Below, in pieces: positions 1 through 6,772 of a stretch of 10,687 nucleotides of DNA; positions within the stretch are counted from its first letter, which is position 1, and the number at the start of each line of letters is the position of its first letter. Under the pieces are notes generated by a model. That model was not told where the DNA came from, ran no database searches, and was given only the letters and a program-made list of their open reading frames with translations. Made by a program: the position numbers and the translations under genes. Origin of the DNA: Phycisphaeraceae bacterium (GTDB taxonomy: Bacteria > Planctomycetota > Phycisphaerae > Phycisphaerales > Phycisphaeraceae); assembly GCA_016763955.1 (NCBI GenBank), contig JAESSU010000097.1, positions 1-10,687 of the forward strand, in the 5' to 3' direction.

Positions 1-318
1 ATCCAAGGCATAATAGTCTACCGAAACATTGTATGATTTCTTTGGACTCACAGAAGTAAACGAGCCGTTGGCAATAATATAACTTGCACCACTATTTTTA
101 GGATTAATATCTTTATAAAACTCAGCATACAAAGACCGCTTGCCTTTGTGGACGATTTTGGACTCTAACTTCAACACCGAAGCGGGCGCATCAGCCTGTT
201 GTGTATGAGCCCACTTTGCAGGAGCATCTTTCTCCCACCTTTCAAACCCACCATTGTTAACACCAGCATGGGCAAATGTACATAGAGATAGCAATAACAC
301 TAACGTGATCGTTTTCAT
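1..318 (-). CDS. Secreted protein, N-terminal part, possible carbohydrate-binding fold (runs off the window)
   Basis: The first 106 codons of a leftward gene are present, with no stop before the window edge. The product starts with a clear Sec signal peptide: MKT, then a hydrophobic run (ITLVLLLSLCTF), then a probable cleavage site after AHA near residue 18. The mature part opens with GVNNGGFERW and soon has a P-x-x-W pair. This 'NGGFE..W....P..W' opening is common in CBM4/9-like and related jelly-roll domains of secreted planctomycete proteins, so a carbohydrate-binding or glycosidase-associated protein is plausible but not proven. The ATG has a GGAA six bases upstream. It follows the pseudopilin gene by 55 bases with no terminator-like hairpin between them, so the two are probably co-transcribed. 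A TATAAT (353-358) lies in the gap but has no good -35 box. Confidence 0.72.
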   Translation of the reverse strand, partial: MKTITLVLLLSLCTFAHAGVNNGGFERWEKDAPAKWAHTQQADAPASVLKLESKIVHKGKRSLYAEFYKDINPKNSGASYIIANGSFTSVSPKKSYNVSVDYYALD

Positions 319-373
319 CTGTTGTTCCAATTATTCGGTTAAACGATTCTAAATTATATAAAGTGAATACTTA

Positions 374-1111
374 CTAATAAGTTGGATACGCATGAACACC
401 CCCACCACCGGCATGTCCCCACTGATAGAATTCCCATGAACGAATATCTCGCTCGGTTTGTGGTGCGACATGCCCGTCGAGCCATGTCACATTAATGCTG
501 CCAGCACCATAGTGACGTAAGGCTGCCACCGCATAAGTGGGACTATCAAGCAAGCCGCCCAAACCTGGCGAGTAAATCCATTGCGGACTGGGACTGCCCG
601 TCGAATTGGCATCAATGAGCATCACGATTTTCCCCATCGGCTTTTTGAATCGATCCAGATTCCGCAAGAGGAAATAGGCCGGAGTGGGCTCCCAGTTTGT
701 ATTAAGATTGCCAAAGGTCTGAGGATAACGATAGCTGAGCCATCCGAGATAGGGATCATCCTGTGAAGGACACTTATAAACCGGCCCCTTGGCGGTCAAG
801 TAATTCCCATCCAGACGACTGGCCCAAGATTGCTTGGGGCCGCCATTCATATTTGCAGGCGGAATCCATGAGTCATGATCCGTTGCGTAAGTATGAAACG
901 CAATGGCAAGCTGCCGCAGGTTACTGGCACACGCAATCGCTTGAGCTGCCTTACGTGCAGAGCCCAATGCGGGAAGTAAGATAGAAATCAGCAGTGAGAT
1001 AATTGATATCACAACCAAAAGCTCTATTAAAGTAAAACCCTTCTGATGTCCCTGTCGCGTTTGACTTGCTGGCTTTATCGATCTGCGTAACATATCTTCT
1101 AAATTCATCAT
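374..1111 (-). CDS. Type II secretion-like pseudopilin (prepilin-type N-terminal cleavage/methylation domain, DG-H C-terminal signature)
   Basis: This 245-residue protein has the class III signal of type IV pilins and pseudopilins. A short basic leader ends at Gly25, the mature protein would start at Phe26, Glu30 is the conserved +5 glutamate, and a single hydrophobic helix covers about residues 26-48. Prepilin peptidase would cut between Gly25 and Phe26. The helix continues into ARKAAQ..A..SNLRQL, typical of planctomycete and lentisphaerote pseudopilins. Near the C-terminus RHYGAGSINVTWLDGHV resembles the family's H-X9-DG signature, but 11 residues separate His200 from Asp212-Gly213. The tail is glycine-rich. 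These proteins occur in many copies per planctomycete genome and their cargo is mostly unknown. The start is supported by AAGGG six bases upstream, which overlaps the region just after the preceding gene's stop. Only 11 bases separate the two genes, so they form an operon. Confidence 0.9.
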   Translation of the reverse strand: MMNLEDMLRRSIKPASQTRQGHQKGFTLIELLVVISIISLLISILLPALGSARKAAQAIACASNLRQLAIAFHTYATDHDSWIPPANMNGGPKQSWASRLDGNYLTAKGPVYKCPSQDDPYLGWLSYRYPQTFGNLNTNWEPTPAYFLLRNLDRFKKPMGKIVMLIDANSTGSPSPQWIYSPGLGGLLDSPTYAVAALRHYGAGSINVTWLDGHVAPQTERDIRSWEFYQWGHAGGGGVHAYPTY

Positions 1112-1122
1112 CGTCTGCCCTT

Positions 1123-2267
1123 TCAGTTATTCACTTCCTGAGATTGCTCTAACGTACCTGCCGCAACTTCGCGATACGTCGATGGTGATCCAATTGAATC
1201 GGTCCAGTTAATTTGGCCATGCAAAATCACATCACAACAAGATTGTTTTTTGCCAGCAATCGCATTGACCAGATGCTCCGCAGCCATCTGTGCCTCTTGC
1301 GTATGTAGCCATACCGTGTCCAGCGAAGTCAGCGGCACCGCATGATTCAACGGTTGATTGTCACACAAGGCAACAAGGGATAAATCCTCTGGAATCTTCA
1401 CCTGATGCTGGTAACAAAAAGTGAAAACTTCATTGGCAATCAACTCGTCAGGCACGACCAACGCAGTCGGTCGATTCGCACGAGCTAAAACCTCTTTGAC
1501 AATACCCAGTTGTGGATGACCATCTGTATTGGGAATCTTAACTAGCATGTCCGACCACACCTTGATGCCCAGTTCGCAGTGATCCGCCGTATCACTTCAT
1601 GTCGTGCAATACGCATATGTGGCATCTCAAGAGCATATTCAAAAATAGCAATCTCACGATGCCCCAACTCATAAAGACGGCGCATCATCGGAGCAATCGC
1701 CAAGCTAGGGTCATATCGAAAACAAGGCAATCCCAGCTCCGTTAGCCCCGGGGGATAATTGCCAATCAAAGCCACTTGAATATTGGCATCGATTAGTTGG
1801 CGTAAATCTTCAGGATCCAACGTGTAATTAATACTGATAACCGCACCACGTACACGACGCGATGCAAGTACCACTCCCACGTCAGCCCACAAGTGTCCAT
1901 GCCGGTAGTAATAAATACTCACCGAATGATGACGGGGATCAATTTTTTGATGCACGCCAGACAAAAGTAGGCCAGTTAGTGGATGCTGCTGACGCGATTT
2001 ACGCATCCAGTCAGGCAAAACCACTGCAATTTCAACCACATCAGGCAGCTCTGCCACAAAATTGCCCACTGAAGGCCTCTTTACCACCAAACCGTCTGTG
2101 ACTAGCTTTTCAAGCCCGCGTCGTAATGTTTGGTGATTCACTCCAAGCTCGCGAGACAACGCCTGCTCGGATGGCAAACGGTTGCCGGGCATAAACTTAC
2201 CTGACCGAATCCAAGTCGCAAGCTGTTCATAGGCACGGTCAGATTTTAAGTTCGAAACGGATTTCAT
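1123..2267 (-). pseudogene. GntR-type HTH / LacI-type sensor hybrid transcriptional regulator, interrupted by a one-base frameshift
   Basis: Two overlapping frames encode one regulator. The upstream part starts at ATG 2267 (MKSVSNLKSD). It has a GntR-family winged helix (about residues 8-73, with LPSEQALSRELGVNHQTLRR and a VGNFVAE wing), then the first half of a LacI/periplasmic-binding-type sensor domain. It stops at 1542. The downstream frame, open from about 1590 to 1123, continues the sensor domain (RPTALVVPDELIANEV, then IPEDLSLVALCDN, then PLTSLDTV), the usual effector-domain order. The join falls near 1575. Restoring one base so that GCGAAC reads GCGGAA gives a continuous ...RRITAELGIKVWSDML... 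of about 381 residues, normal for the AraR-like group. No slippery heptamer is visible, so this is a true mutation or a base-calling error. The regulator sits first in a unit with the pseudopilin and has its own promoter. A longer ATG extension to 2402 would cross the promoter and is not used. Confidence 0.85.
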
Positions 2268-2296
2268 AGGCAACACACTCTCTAAACACGCCAAGC

Positions 2297-2339
2297 GATA
2301 CACTATGCAGTACACTCTCTGATATATTAGCCGTGTATC
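2297..2339. promoter_or_regulatory. Candidate operator repeats around the -10 box of the regulator promoter
   Basis: A perfect 7-bp inverted repeat, GATACAC (2297-2303) and GTGTATC (2333-2339), flanks the -10 box and start region. In addition TACACT is repeated directly at 2299-2304 and 2311-2316, a 12-bp periodicity. Such sites would suit autoregulation by the adjacent GntR/LacI-type protein, which the frameshift may have disabled. This is pattern-based only. Confidence 0.35.
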
Positions 2340-2351
2340 TATTAGAGTCAA
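2324..2351 (-). promoter_or_regulatory. Sigma70-like promoter of the GntR/LacI regulator unit
   Basis: On the minus strand TTGACT (2346-2351) is followed after 16 bases by TAATAT (2324-2329). Transcription would begin near 2316, giving a leader of about 50 bases before ATG 2267. The promoter lies just downstream of the terminator that closes the neighbouring operon, so the regulator unit is transcribed separately. The -35 box and next two bases (TTGACTCT) match those of the LacI-operon promoter at 7818-7823. Confidence 0.6.
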
Positions 2352-2386
2352 GAATTCTCTTGTAAATCTTTCGCTTTTCGCAAAAT

Positions 2387-2430
2387 TTAAAAATAAAAAC
2401 AAACGCCAACCCTTTGTGGATCGGCGTTTG
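2387..2430 (-). terminator. Intrinsic terminator of the LacI-M24-creatininase-ASRT-TIM barrel operon
   Basis: On the minus strand CAAACGCC (2423-2430) pairs perfectly with GGCGTTTG (2400-2407). The stem extends inward by GATCC against GGGTT (two G-U wobbles), giving 13 pairs around a 5-base ACAAA loop. It is followed directly by TTTTTATTTTTAAATTTT. This is a textbook Rho-independent terminator about 125 bases after the stop of the TIM-barrel gene. It insulates the regulator promoter that starts about 40 bases further on. Confidence 0.88.
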
Positions 2431-2450
2431 CATCAGTATTGTCAGATGCG

Positions 2451-2494
2451 AGAGGCTTGTTTTTCACCACCACCGCCGTGAATCAGAGACCTCT
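2451..2494 (-). other. Possible structured element in the operon 3' untranslated region
   Basis: Between the TIM-barrel stop (2555) and the terminator, AGAGG/CCTCT (outer arms 2490-2494 and 2451-2455) encloses TTCAC/GTGAA (2478-2482 and 2463-2467) around a GGCGGTGGTG-like loop. The arms are short and the outer pair is weakly supported, so it may be chance. No open reading frame of note exists between 2431 and 2554. Confidence 0.25.
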
Positions 2495-2554
2495 AGCCAT
2501 GCCCCATATATAAGCCCTAAAATCTTCGTCTAGCCAGTCACTGCAAAACACCGA

Positions 2555-4345
2555 TCATGCAAGTAAAGCTTCGAGCTGCTTACACTTGGCTTCTAACAAA
2601 GGTGAATCGTAAAATGAGAATTGGGGTTCCTGGTGATACCCCAGTCGCGTATCTGCATTGGTCAGCTCAAGGCAGAGCTTCACATTGGCCAACTCGTCTT
2701 TGATGATCGCAGCCCCTTGCACGTCAAGCGTAACAGTGCAAGGCGCATTGAGCCCCGCAGCTTCCATGACTTGTTTACGCCAACGGTAAAAACGAAATAC
2801 GTTCCATGAACTATGTAATTGCAAACCGATCATTTTCGCACAGCTTAATTCTTCAAAGCGATGAAGGCTTTGCGCCTCGGTAATTGGCGAAGCATCTGTC
2901 AATGCTTTTTCATACGCGGGGATGCTACGTTGCCACAAGGTCGCCATGGTCTTCAGGTCATTGGTGACCGTATCAAGATCAAAAAAATCAAGACAACTTT
3001 CCACCCGGTCGCCAAGCGTATGCTCTATCCATGATCCACCTAGAGGGACATCTTTATACGAAAGACTTAGCGGGTAAGCGGGTGCGTAATTCAGCGGGCA
3101 AAAGTAGAGAAACTTCATCGAAAAGGGATAGTGGCTAAAAGCTTCAGAGAATCCAGTCCAAGCATCGATGGTCCCAGTCGTATCCACAGTGCCAAAGTAT
3201 GATTGAGCTAACTCTTTCATGAACCATGTCGGGTTCATACTTTGAGTCGGTTGCTCGGTGAACAAACCGATGGCATAACTATTAAGTGTCAGCGAACAAC
3301 CAAAATTCCAGCACGCCATAATGCCTTGCACATTCTCTTCTGTGAGGCCGGCCATTTTACGATGCAGATTCGGAATCAATGGCATATTAGGAACCGTGGC
3401 AAGTTCATGCGTCGTGCCAATCTGCATTTTGGCGTGGACGGGGATGCCCTGCTCAGTAGCAATCTTGTTGGACTTATTAAAGCGTTCACTGGGGCCAGTG
3501 TAGCCCATCGAATATTCATCAACGCTAACCGATCGACCGGGTTGTTCCCATACGCCCCCGCGCTCAAAGTCGAGCATCAGCTCCACGCCAGCAGGTAAGT
3601 TTTCGATAATGATTGCCTGAGGGTCTTCATACCACATTGCCCAAGACCAATTCCATGCGAGCACTTTGGGACGAGGCGTGACTGTATCAGCCGCCTTAGA
3701 CCAAACTGTCAGTAGCTCATTAACCACATCAGCAGGTTCACGATCAGCACACCGCTTGCACGTCATCGGCGGCAGATTAGGGTCACTGATGCCATCAGGG
3801 ATGGGTTCAAATAAGTGGTAATGTGACCAACAGTGCGAGTGATATTCACTAGCAGTGATGAGTACCACGCCGCCAAGTCCAAGCAGGTTCCCCATAAGTT
3901 GCGTGACGGCTTCATTAAAAAAAGCTTGAACCTGTTCATCAGACGTACACAAAGCAGACAAAGTAATTTTGTATAATGGATGAACCCATGACTGGCCTTG
4001 CAGACGCTTATGTGTTTCCCAAAACGGATCATTCTCTTGAAGCGCTAAAGGTTCATTGAAATATAGAAAGACATTCACGCCGCAACGTTTACCGCGTTCA
4101 ATAAGTTTCTGGAGATTTTCAACCCGAACAGCAGCACCAGGTCGATTCAGCTCGGGCAAGACCGTGCTATCCATCAAGTCCGCAAGTCGACCGCGTAACC
4201 AGATCGCATTAAAACCATGCGAAGCAATATCTCGCAATACTTCTTCGGAATAGACTTGCAGCGAATCCATAATTTCATCGCCACAAAAATCACTTTTAGG
4301 TGAGCGCCATATACGCGGCTGGTCTTGAGTTGTCCAGTTAGACAT
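2555..4345 (-). CDS. TIM-barrel glycoside-hydrolase-like protein of unknown specificity
   Basis: This 596-residue protein has no signal peptide or membrane segment and should be cytoplasmic. Residues about 20-360 show alternating strands and helices of a (beta/alpha)8 barrel: FNAIWLRGRL near 45-54, GVNVFLYFNEP near 89-99, GVVLITASEYHSHC near 159-172, KVLAWNWSW near 227-235, and GIMACWNFG near 341-349. This resembles clan-A-like and GH20-like glycosidases and uncharacterised planctomycete or Bacteroidetes relatives. Glu167 in TASEYHSH is at the end of a predicted barrel strand and is my best guess for a catalytic acid. Cys172 and the CKRC pair (Cys196, Cys199) may form a metal or structural site. 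The remainder is mostly helical and ends with TRLGYHQEPQFSFYDSPL, a C-terminal signature I associate with such enzymes. It is the last gene of the LacI-controlled operon, 78 bases after the ASRT gene, with a hairpin in that gap and only weak ribosome-binding sequence. I cannot assign an EC activity. Confidence 0.8.
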   Translation of the reverse strand: MSNWTTQDQPRIWRSPKSDFCGDEIMDSLQVYSEEVLRDIASHGFNAIWLRGRLADLMDSTVLPELNRPGAAVRVENLQKLIERGKRCGVNVFLYFNEPLALQENDPFWETHKRLQGQSWVHPLYKITLSALCTSDEQVQAFFNEAVTQLMGNLLGLGGVVLITASEYHSHCWSHYHLFEPIPDGISDPNLPPMTCKRCADREPADVVNELLTVWSKAADTVTPRPKVLAWNWSWAMWYEDPQAIIIENLPAGVELMLDFERGGVWEQPGRSVSVDEYSMGYTGPSERFNKSNKIATEQGIPVHAKMQIGTTHELATVPNMPLIPNLHRKMAGLTEENVQGIMACWNFGCSLTLNSYAIGLFTEQPTQSMNPTWFMKELAQSYFGTVDTTGTIDAWTGFSEAFSHYPFSMKFLYFCPLNYAPAYPLSLSYKDVPLGGSWIEHTLGDRVESCLDFFDLDTVTNDLKTMATLWQRSIPAYEKALTDASPITEAQSLHRFEELSCAKMIGLQLHSSWNVFRFYRWRKQVMEAAGLNAPCTVTLDVQGAAIIKDELANVKLCLELTNADTRLGYHQEPQFSFYDSPLLEAKCKQLEALLA

Positions 4346-4369
4346 AATTTCAATTTCTTGATTATTTGT

Positions 4370-4415
4370 AAAAAAAGGTTAAATCAGGAATCGTTCATTT
4401 CAATGACGACCCCTG
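4370..4415 (-). terminator. Intercistronic hairpin with T-run (partial terminator or mRNA processing/stability element)
   Basis: On the minus strand, just after the ASRT stop, CAGGGGTCGT (4406-4415) pairs with ACGATTCCTG (4385-4394) through ten pairs including two G-U. The stem continues after a one-base bulge with CAT/ATG around a TGAA loop. Seven T residues (4370-4376) follow, but eight bases after the stem rather than directly. The spacing is poor for a full terminator. Partial termination or differential mRNA stability that lowers or uncouples expression of the TIM-barrel gene is more likely. Confidence 0.55.
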
Positions 4416-4423
4416 AGGTTAAT

Positions 4424-4789
4424 TTAGAATCCCATACCCATCACGGTGTAATATGCAAGGTTTGGCTGTTGCACATCCATGCGACCAATCTGTCCAATGA
4501 CAGGCTCAGAGGCTTGCACCTTCAATGCATATTGACCCAAGGGAATCTGATAATCACCGAACGGTTCATTCATGCGATAGCAACGTACTCGCTGCGCTCC
4601 GACGACACCTGCGTCAATGATTTTAGGCTCTTGATTTTCAAAATAAATCGTGAAGGTAAGATTGGCATCCGTGTTACCGGGATTCAAAATAACCAATGAT
4701 TCATGACCTTTAGGATCAACATCGCCTGCTGCGGGAAGATCGCCATCGGGGAAAAACCATGTCCGGTGTCCGTGTGTCTGTTGTGTCAT
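4424..4789 (-). CDS. ASRT family protein (Anabaena sensory rhodopsin transducer-like)
   Basis: This 121-residue cytoplasmic protein has the length and motif order of the ASRT family (PF07100). An early aromatic-glycine segment (TWFFPDGDLP, residues 10-19) is followed by HESLVILNPGNTDANLTFTI (29-48), a strand with acidic and proline residues (YFENQEP), an arginine-rich strand (AQRVRCYRMNEP), and a late SEPVIGQIGRMD segment. The Anabaena founder is a tetrameric soluble beta-sandwich that interacts with a rhodopsin. Most family members have no rhodopsin partner and have been proposed to be small-molecule, probably sugar-related, binding proteins linked to carbohydrate genes. No rhodopsin gene is visible here. 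It sits 20 bases after the creatininase-like gene and before the glycosidase-like gene, so a role as ligand sensor or binding subunit in this pathway is the natural inference. A TATTGAAAG sequence precedes the ATG, close to that before the M24 gene. Confidence 0.87.
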   Translation of the reverse strand: MTQQTHGHRTWFFPDGDLPAAGDVDPKGHESLVILNPGNTDANLTFTIYFENQEPKIIDAGVVGAQRVRCYRMNEPFGDYQIPLGQYALKVQASEPVIGQIGRMDVQQPNLAYYTVMGMGF

Positions 4790-4809
4790 CGTAAGCTTTC
4801 AATATTAAG

Positions 4810-5550
4810 TTAAGGATTTAAAATTTTTCGCATGCGAGCTAAAATCAGATCGCGTCCCATGTCACCAAAGGCTGTCGTCGAATCAGCTGCTGATTCTAGA
4901 TACCATTTTTCTGTAGATAGCTGTTCCATCTTCACAGTCTCTGGCATCAAGGACATGAGCAATGATGTCTCACCAAGGCCTGCATGATCAAACTCAAATT
5001 GCTCAATGATTTTGTCATCCATCAACGGATGTACCTGAATCCAATTAAAGGGATTATCTCCCTCATCATGTTTCTGGTAATAATCTTTCATCTTGTTATC
5101 ACCCCACCAGCCTTCACCACGACTTTTTTCTAGAAAGGCAAAGGTGGCCTGCCGCCCCGCCGTTTTGAACGATAAATCCGTGGGCATACCCGCTACGAAA
5201 TTTTCCGTTTGATGATGAATAAAGCCATGAATATTGCGAAACCCAATCCGCAACAGCGATGTAAAAAGTTCCTTGCCAAAAGGCAATAAAGCTTCCGAAG
5301 GGACATGCACCGTGCCATTACCTTCAGGTGGTTCGACAAAATAACTCCCCGCCCCATAATAAAAGGCAGGCAAGATCACCATTTTAATTTCATCTTCAAG
5401 AAGCTCAACACAACGAATAACCACTAACGTATCTAGGCCCACAGGCAAGTGTTCGCCATGATATTCCAGCACGCCCAATGGCAGTACGACTGGCCAGTTT
5501 TCTTCAATGGCTGTGCGAATCTGTGAAGGCAGCATGAGTTCGTAACGCAT
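4810..5550 (-). CDS. Creatininase family amidohydrolase
   Basis: This 246-residue protein belongs to the creatininase family (PF02633): metal-dependent hydrolases of cyclic or linear amides, including creatininase, FAPy deformylase and MftE. The first metal motif is intact: LPLGVLEYHGEHLPVGLD gives Glu29, His31 and Asp40 with the spacing of creatininase Glu34, His36 and Asp45. A later FDHAGLGETSLL segment (His189, Glu194) matches the HAG..ETS block. The central NGHYEN or NGHGGN block reads HHQTEN (112-117), so the usual metal-binding His aligns with Gln114, while Glu116 is kept. The Trp/Gly-rich 147-152 and the following loop are unlike creatininase itself. The chosen ATG lies five bases from the end of the M24 gene, and GGAG within that gene's last codons is its ribosome-binding site, so the two are translationally linked. 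The substrate is unknown; true creatininase activity is not implied. Confidence 0.9.
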   Translation of the reverse strand: MRYELMLPSQIRTAIEENWPVVLPLGVLEYHGEHLPVGLDTLVVIRCVELLEDEIKMVILPAFYYGAGSYFVEPPEGNGTVHVPSEALLPFGKELFTSLLRIGFRNIHGFIHHQTENFVAGMPTDLSFKTAGRQATFAFLEKSRGEGWWGDNKMKDYYQKHDEGDNPFNWIQVHPLMDDKIIEQFEFDHAGLGETSLLMSLMPETVKMEQLSTEKWYLESAADSTTAFGDMGRDLILARMRKILNP

Positions 5551-5554
5551 CGTT

Positions 5555-6733
5555 TTACTCCAATTCAAAAATTCGGCGATATTTACCACTAAACAGGTCA
5601 AACGCACCGTCGGTCACACGTCCGCCATTTTCCCAACGCAGGCCAAACTCCGGGCCTTCCAGGAAAGTATCAACCTGAAACGTCATGTTCGGTTCCAAAT
5701 TGTAAGTCGAAGTTTCTTCCATCCAAGGCTGCTCCACTTCCATCAAACCTAGACCATGACATGGGCCATATAGGAAGTTGTCCTTAAAGCCGCGATCGAC
5801 AAACAACTGATGGTAGTTAATGGAAATCTCACTTGCGGGTGTTCTGCCTTTTAGCCAAGCGATGGTTTGCTCGTGTGCTTCAAGTCCAAACTCCACTAAG
5901 CGGCGCATGTCATCGGACATTTTCCCTAAGCAAATGGGCAAGCCCACACTCGAAGAATAACCGGCAACACGCGCTCCAATATTAAGCTGAACCAACTCGC
6001 CTTTTTGCATCACCTTAGGTGTGGGGCGAGAAATGGCATGTGATGAACTGCGACCTGAAAGGACATAAGTTGGATGCCCTTCATACTCAGCGCCGTTGGC
6101 ATAAAACGCTTCTTGAATAATACCCACCGCTTGCTGTTCAGTCATGCCCGGATGAATTTTGCCCAAGATCGTTTCCACTGCAATATCAGAAATATGGCAG
6201 GCCTTTTCCAGACACGCAATTTCTGCGGGTGATTTAATGGATCGCATTTTCAGCATCAATGGATCAGCATTACCAATCTCTGCTCCGGGGAAAGTCTTTC
6301 GCAGGCTGTCGATCACCGTGACGGTGGTGACTAGATAGCCGCCGATACCAATACGTTTAGGCTCAGCAACTCCTAGGTCTTTAAACACAGACTCAAAGGT
6401 CGATACCGACACGCCTGGATATTGGGGATCAGCAGATTCACGGTATTCCACTAACTTATAAATATCGGGAATTTCGCTGCGGTCACGGGCATATTCGCCA
6501 CTTTCTGGGCCGATGAGCAAAGCTGCCCCATGAGCCGTAATCGCCACGCCAGCCATTTCAAAAAGTGTCCAATAGTCGGAGAAATAACGCACATTAGCAG
6601 CATCCGCTTCATTGGCATTAACCAGTAAAACATCAAGGTTCTGCTCACGCATTAATTCACGAGCACGTTCGATGCGCTGTTTAAATTCCGGAGAGCTAAT
6701 TTTCGGAGGTGCTAAGAGAGTGTTTGTCGTCAT
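5555..6733 (-). CDS. M24 family (creatinase / Xaa-Pro aminopeptidase-like) protein with degenerate metal site
   Basis: This 392-residue protein has the two-domain layout of creatinase and prolidases: an N-terminal creatinase-type domain (about 15-165, with LDVLLVNANEADAANVRYFS) and a pita-bread M24 domain (about 172-385). The usual five metal ligands (D, D, H, E, E) align to Asn251, Ser262, His326, Asp355 and Glu368, so the first two are lost. Creatinase, a metal-free M24 member, also has Asn at the first position. His232 in SSHAISRP aligns with the catalytic His232 of Pseudomonas creatinase, but creatinase Glu262 has no equivalent. A metal-independent amidinohydrolase-like or other C-N hydrolase is therefore likelier than an aminopeptidase. 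ATG 6733 was preferred to ATG 6772, because the longer start would add a 13-residue extension overlapping the LacI stop and has no better ribosome-binding site. It follows lacI by 39 bases and overlaps the creatininase ribosome-binding site. Confidence 0.88.
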   Translation of the reverse strand: MTTNTLLAPPKISSPEFKQRIERARELMREQNLDVLLVNANEADAANVRYFSDYWTLFEMAGVAITAHGAALLIGPESGEYARDRSEIPDIYKLVEYRESADPQYPGVSVSTFESVFKDLGVAEPKRIGIGGYLVTTVTVIDSLRKTFPGAEIGNADPLMLKMRSIKSPAEIACLEKACHISDIAVETILGKIHPGMTEQQAVGIIQEAFYANGAEYEGHPTYVLSGRSSSHAISRPTPKVMQKGELVQLNIGARVAGYSSSVGLPICLGKMSDDMRRLVEFGLEAHEQTIAWLKGRTPASEISINYHQLFVDRGFKDNFLYGPCHGLGLMEVEQPWMEETSTYNLEPNMTFQVDTFLEGPEFGLRWENGGRVTDGAFDLFSGKYRRIFELE

Positions 6734-6772
6734 GATTGTACTTTCAATAAGTAATAAAGACCCTAGAGTCAT

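Noticed and set aside
353..358. TATAAT as a separate promoter for the left-edge secreted protein
   Set aside because: No -35 box at a suitable distance; read-through from the pseudopilin gene explains expression equally well.
1560..1592. Programmed ribosomal frameshift in the GntR/LacI regulator
   Set aside because: No slippery heptamer or clear downstream pseudoknot is visible, and such regulators are not known to use frameshifting; a one-base deletion or sequence error is simpler.
2268..2402. Longer N-terminus for the GntR/LacI regulator
   Set aside because: The 45 extra codons read through the promoter boxes and do not resemble a GntR N-terminus; ATG 2267 puts the winged helix at the normal position.
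3242..3598. Rightward 118-codon open frame inside the TIM-barrel gene
   Set aside because: It is fully antisense to a well-supported coding region, has no ribosome-binding site or recognisable domain, and its composition looks like a shadow frame.
4325..4699. Rightward 124-codon open frame opposite the ASRT gene
   Set aside because: It overlaps the ASRT gene and the intercistronic hairpin on the other strand, and its product has no recognisable features, whereas the ASRT frame matches a known family.
4810..6733. A true creatinine-to-creatine-to-sarcosine pathway
   Set aside because: Key residues of both enzymes are altered, no sarcosine oxidase or dehydrogenase gene is nearby, and the neighbours point to sugar metabolism.
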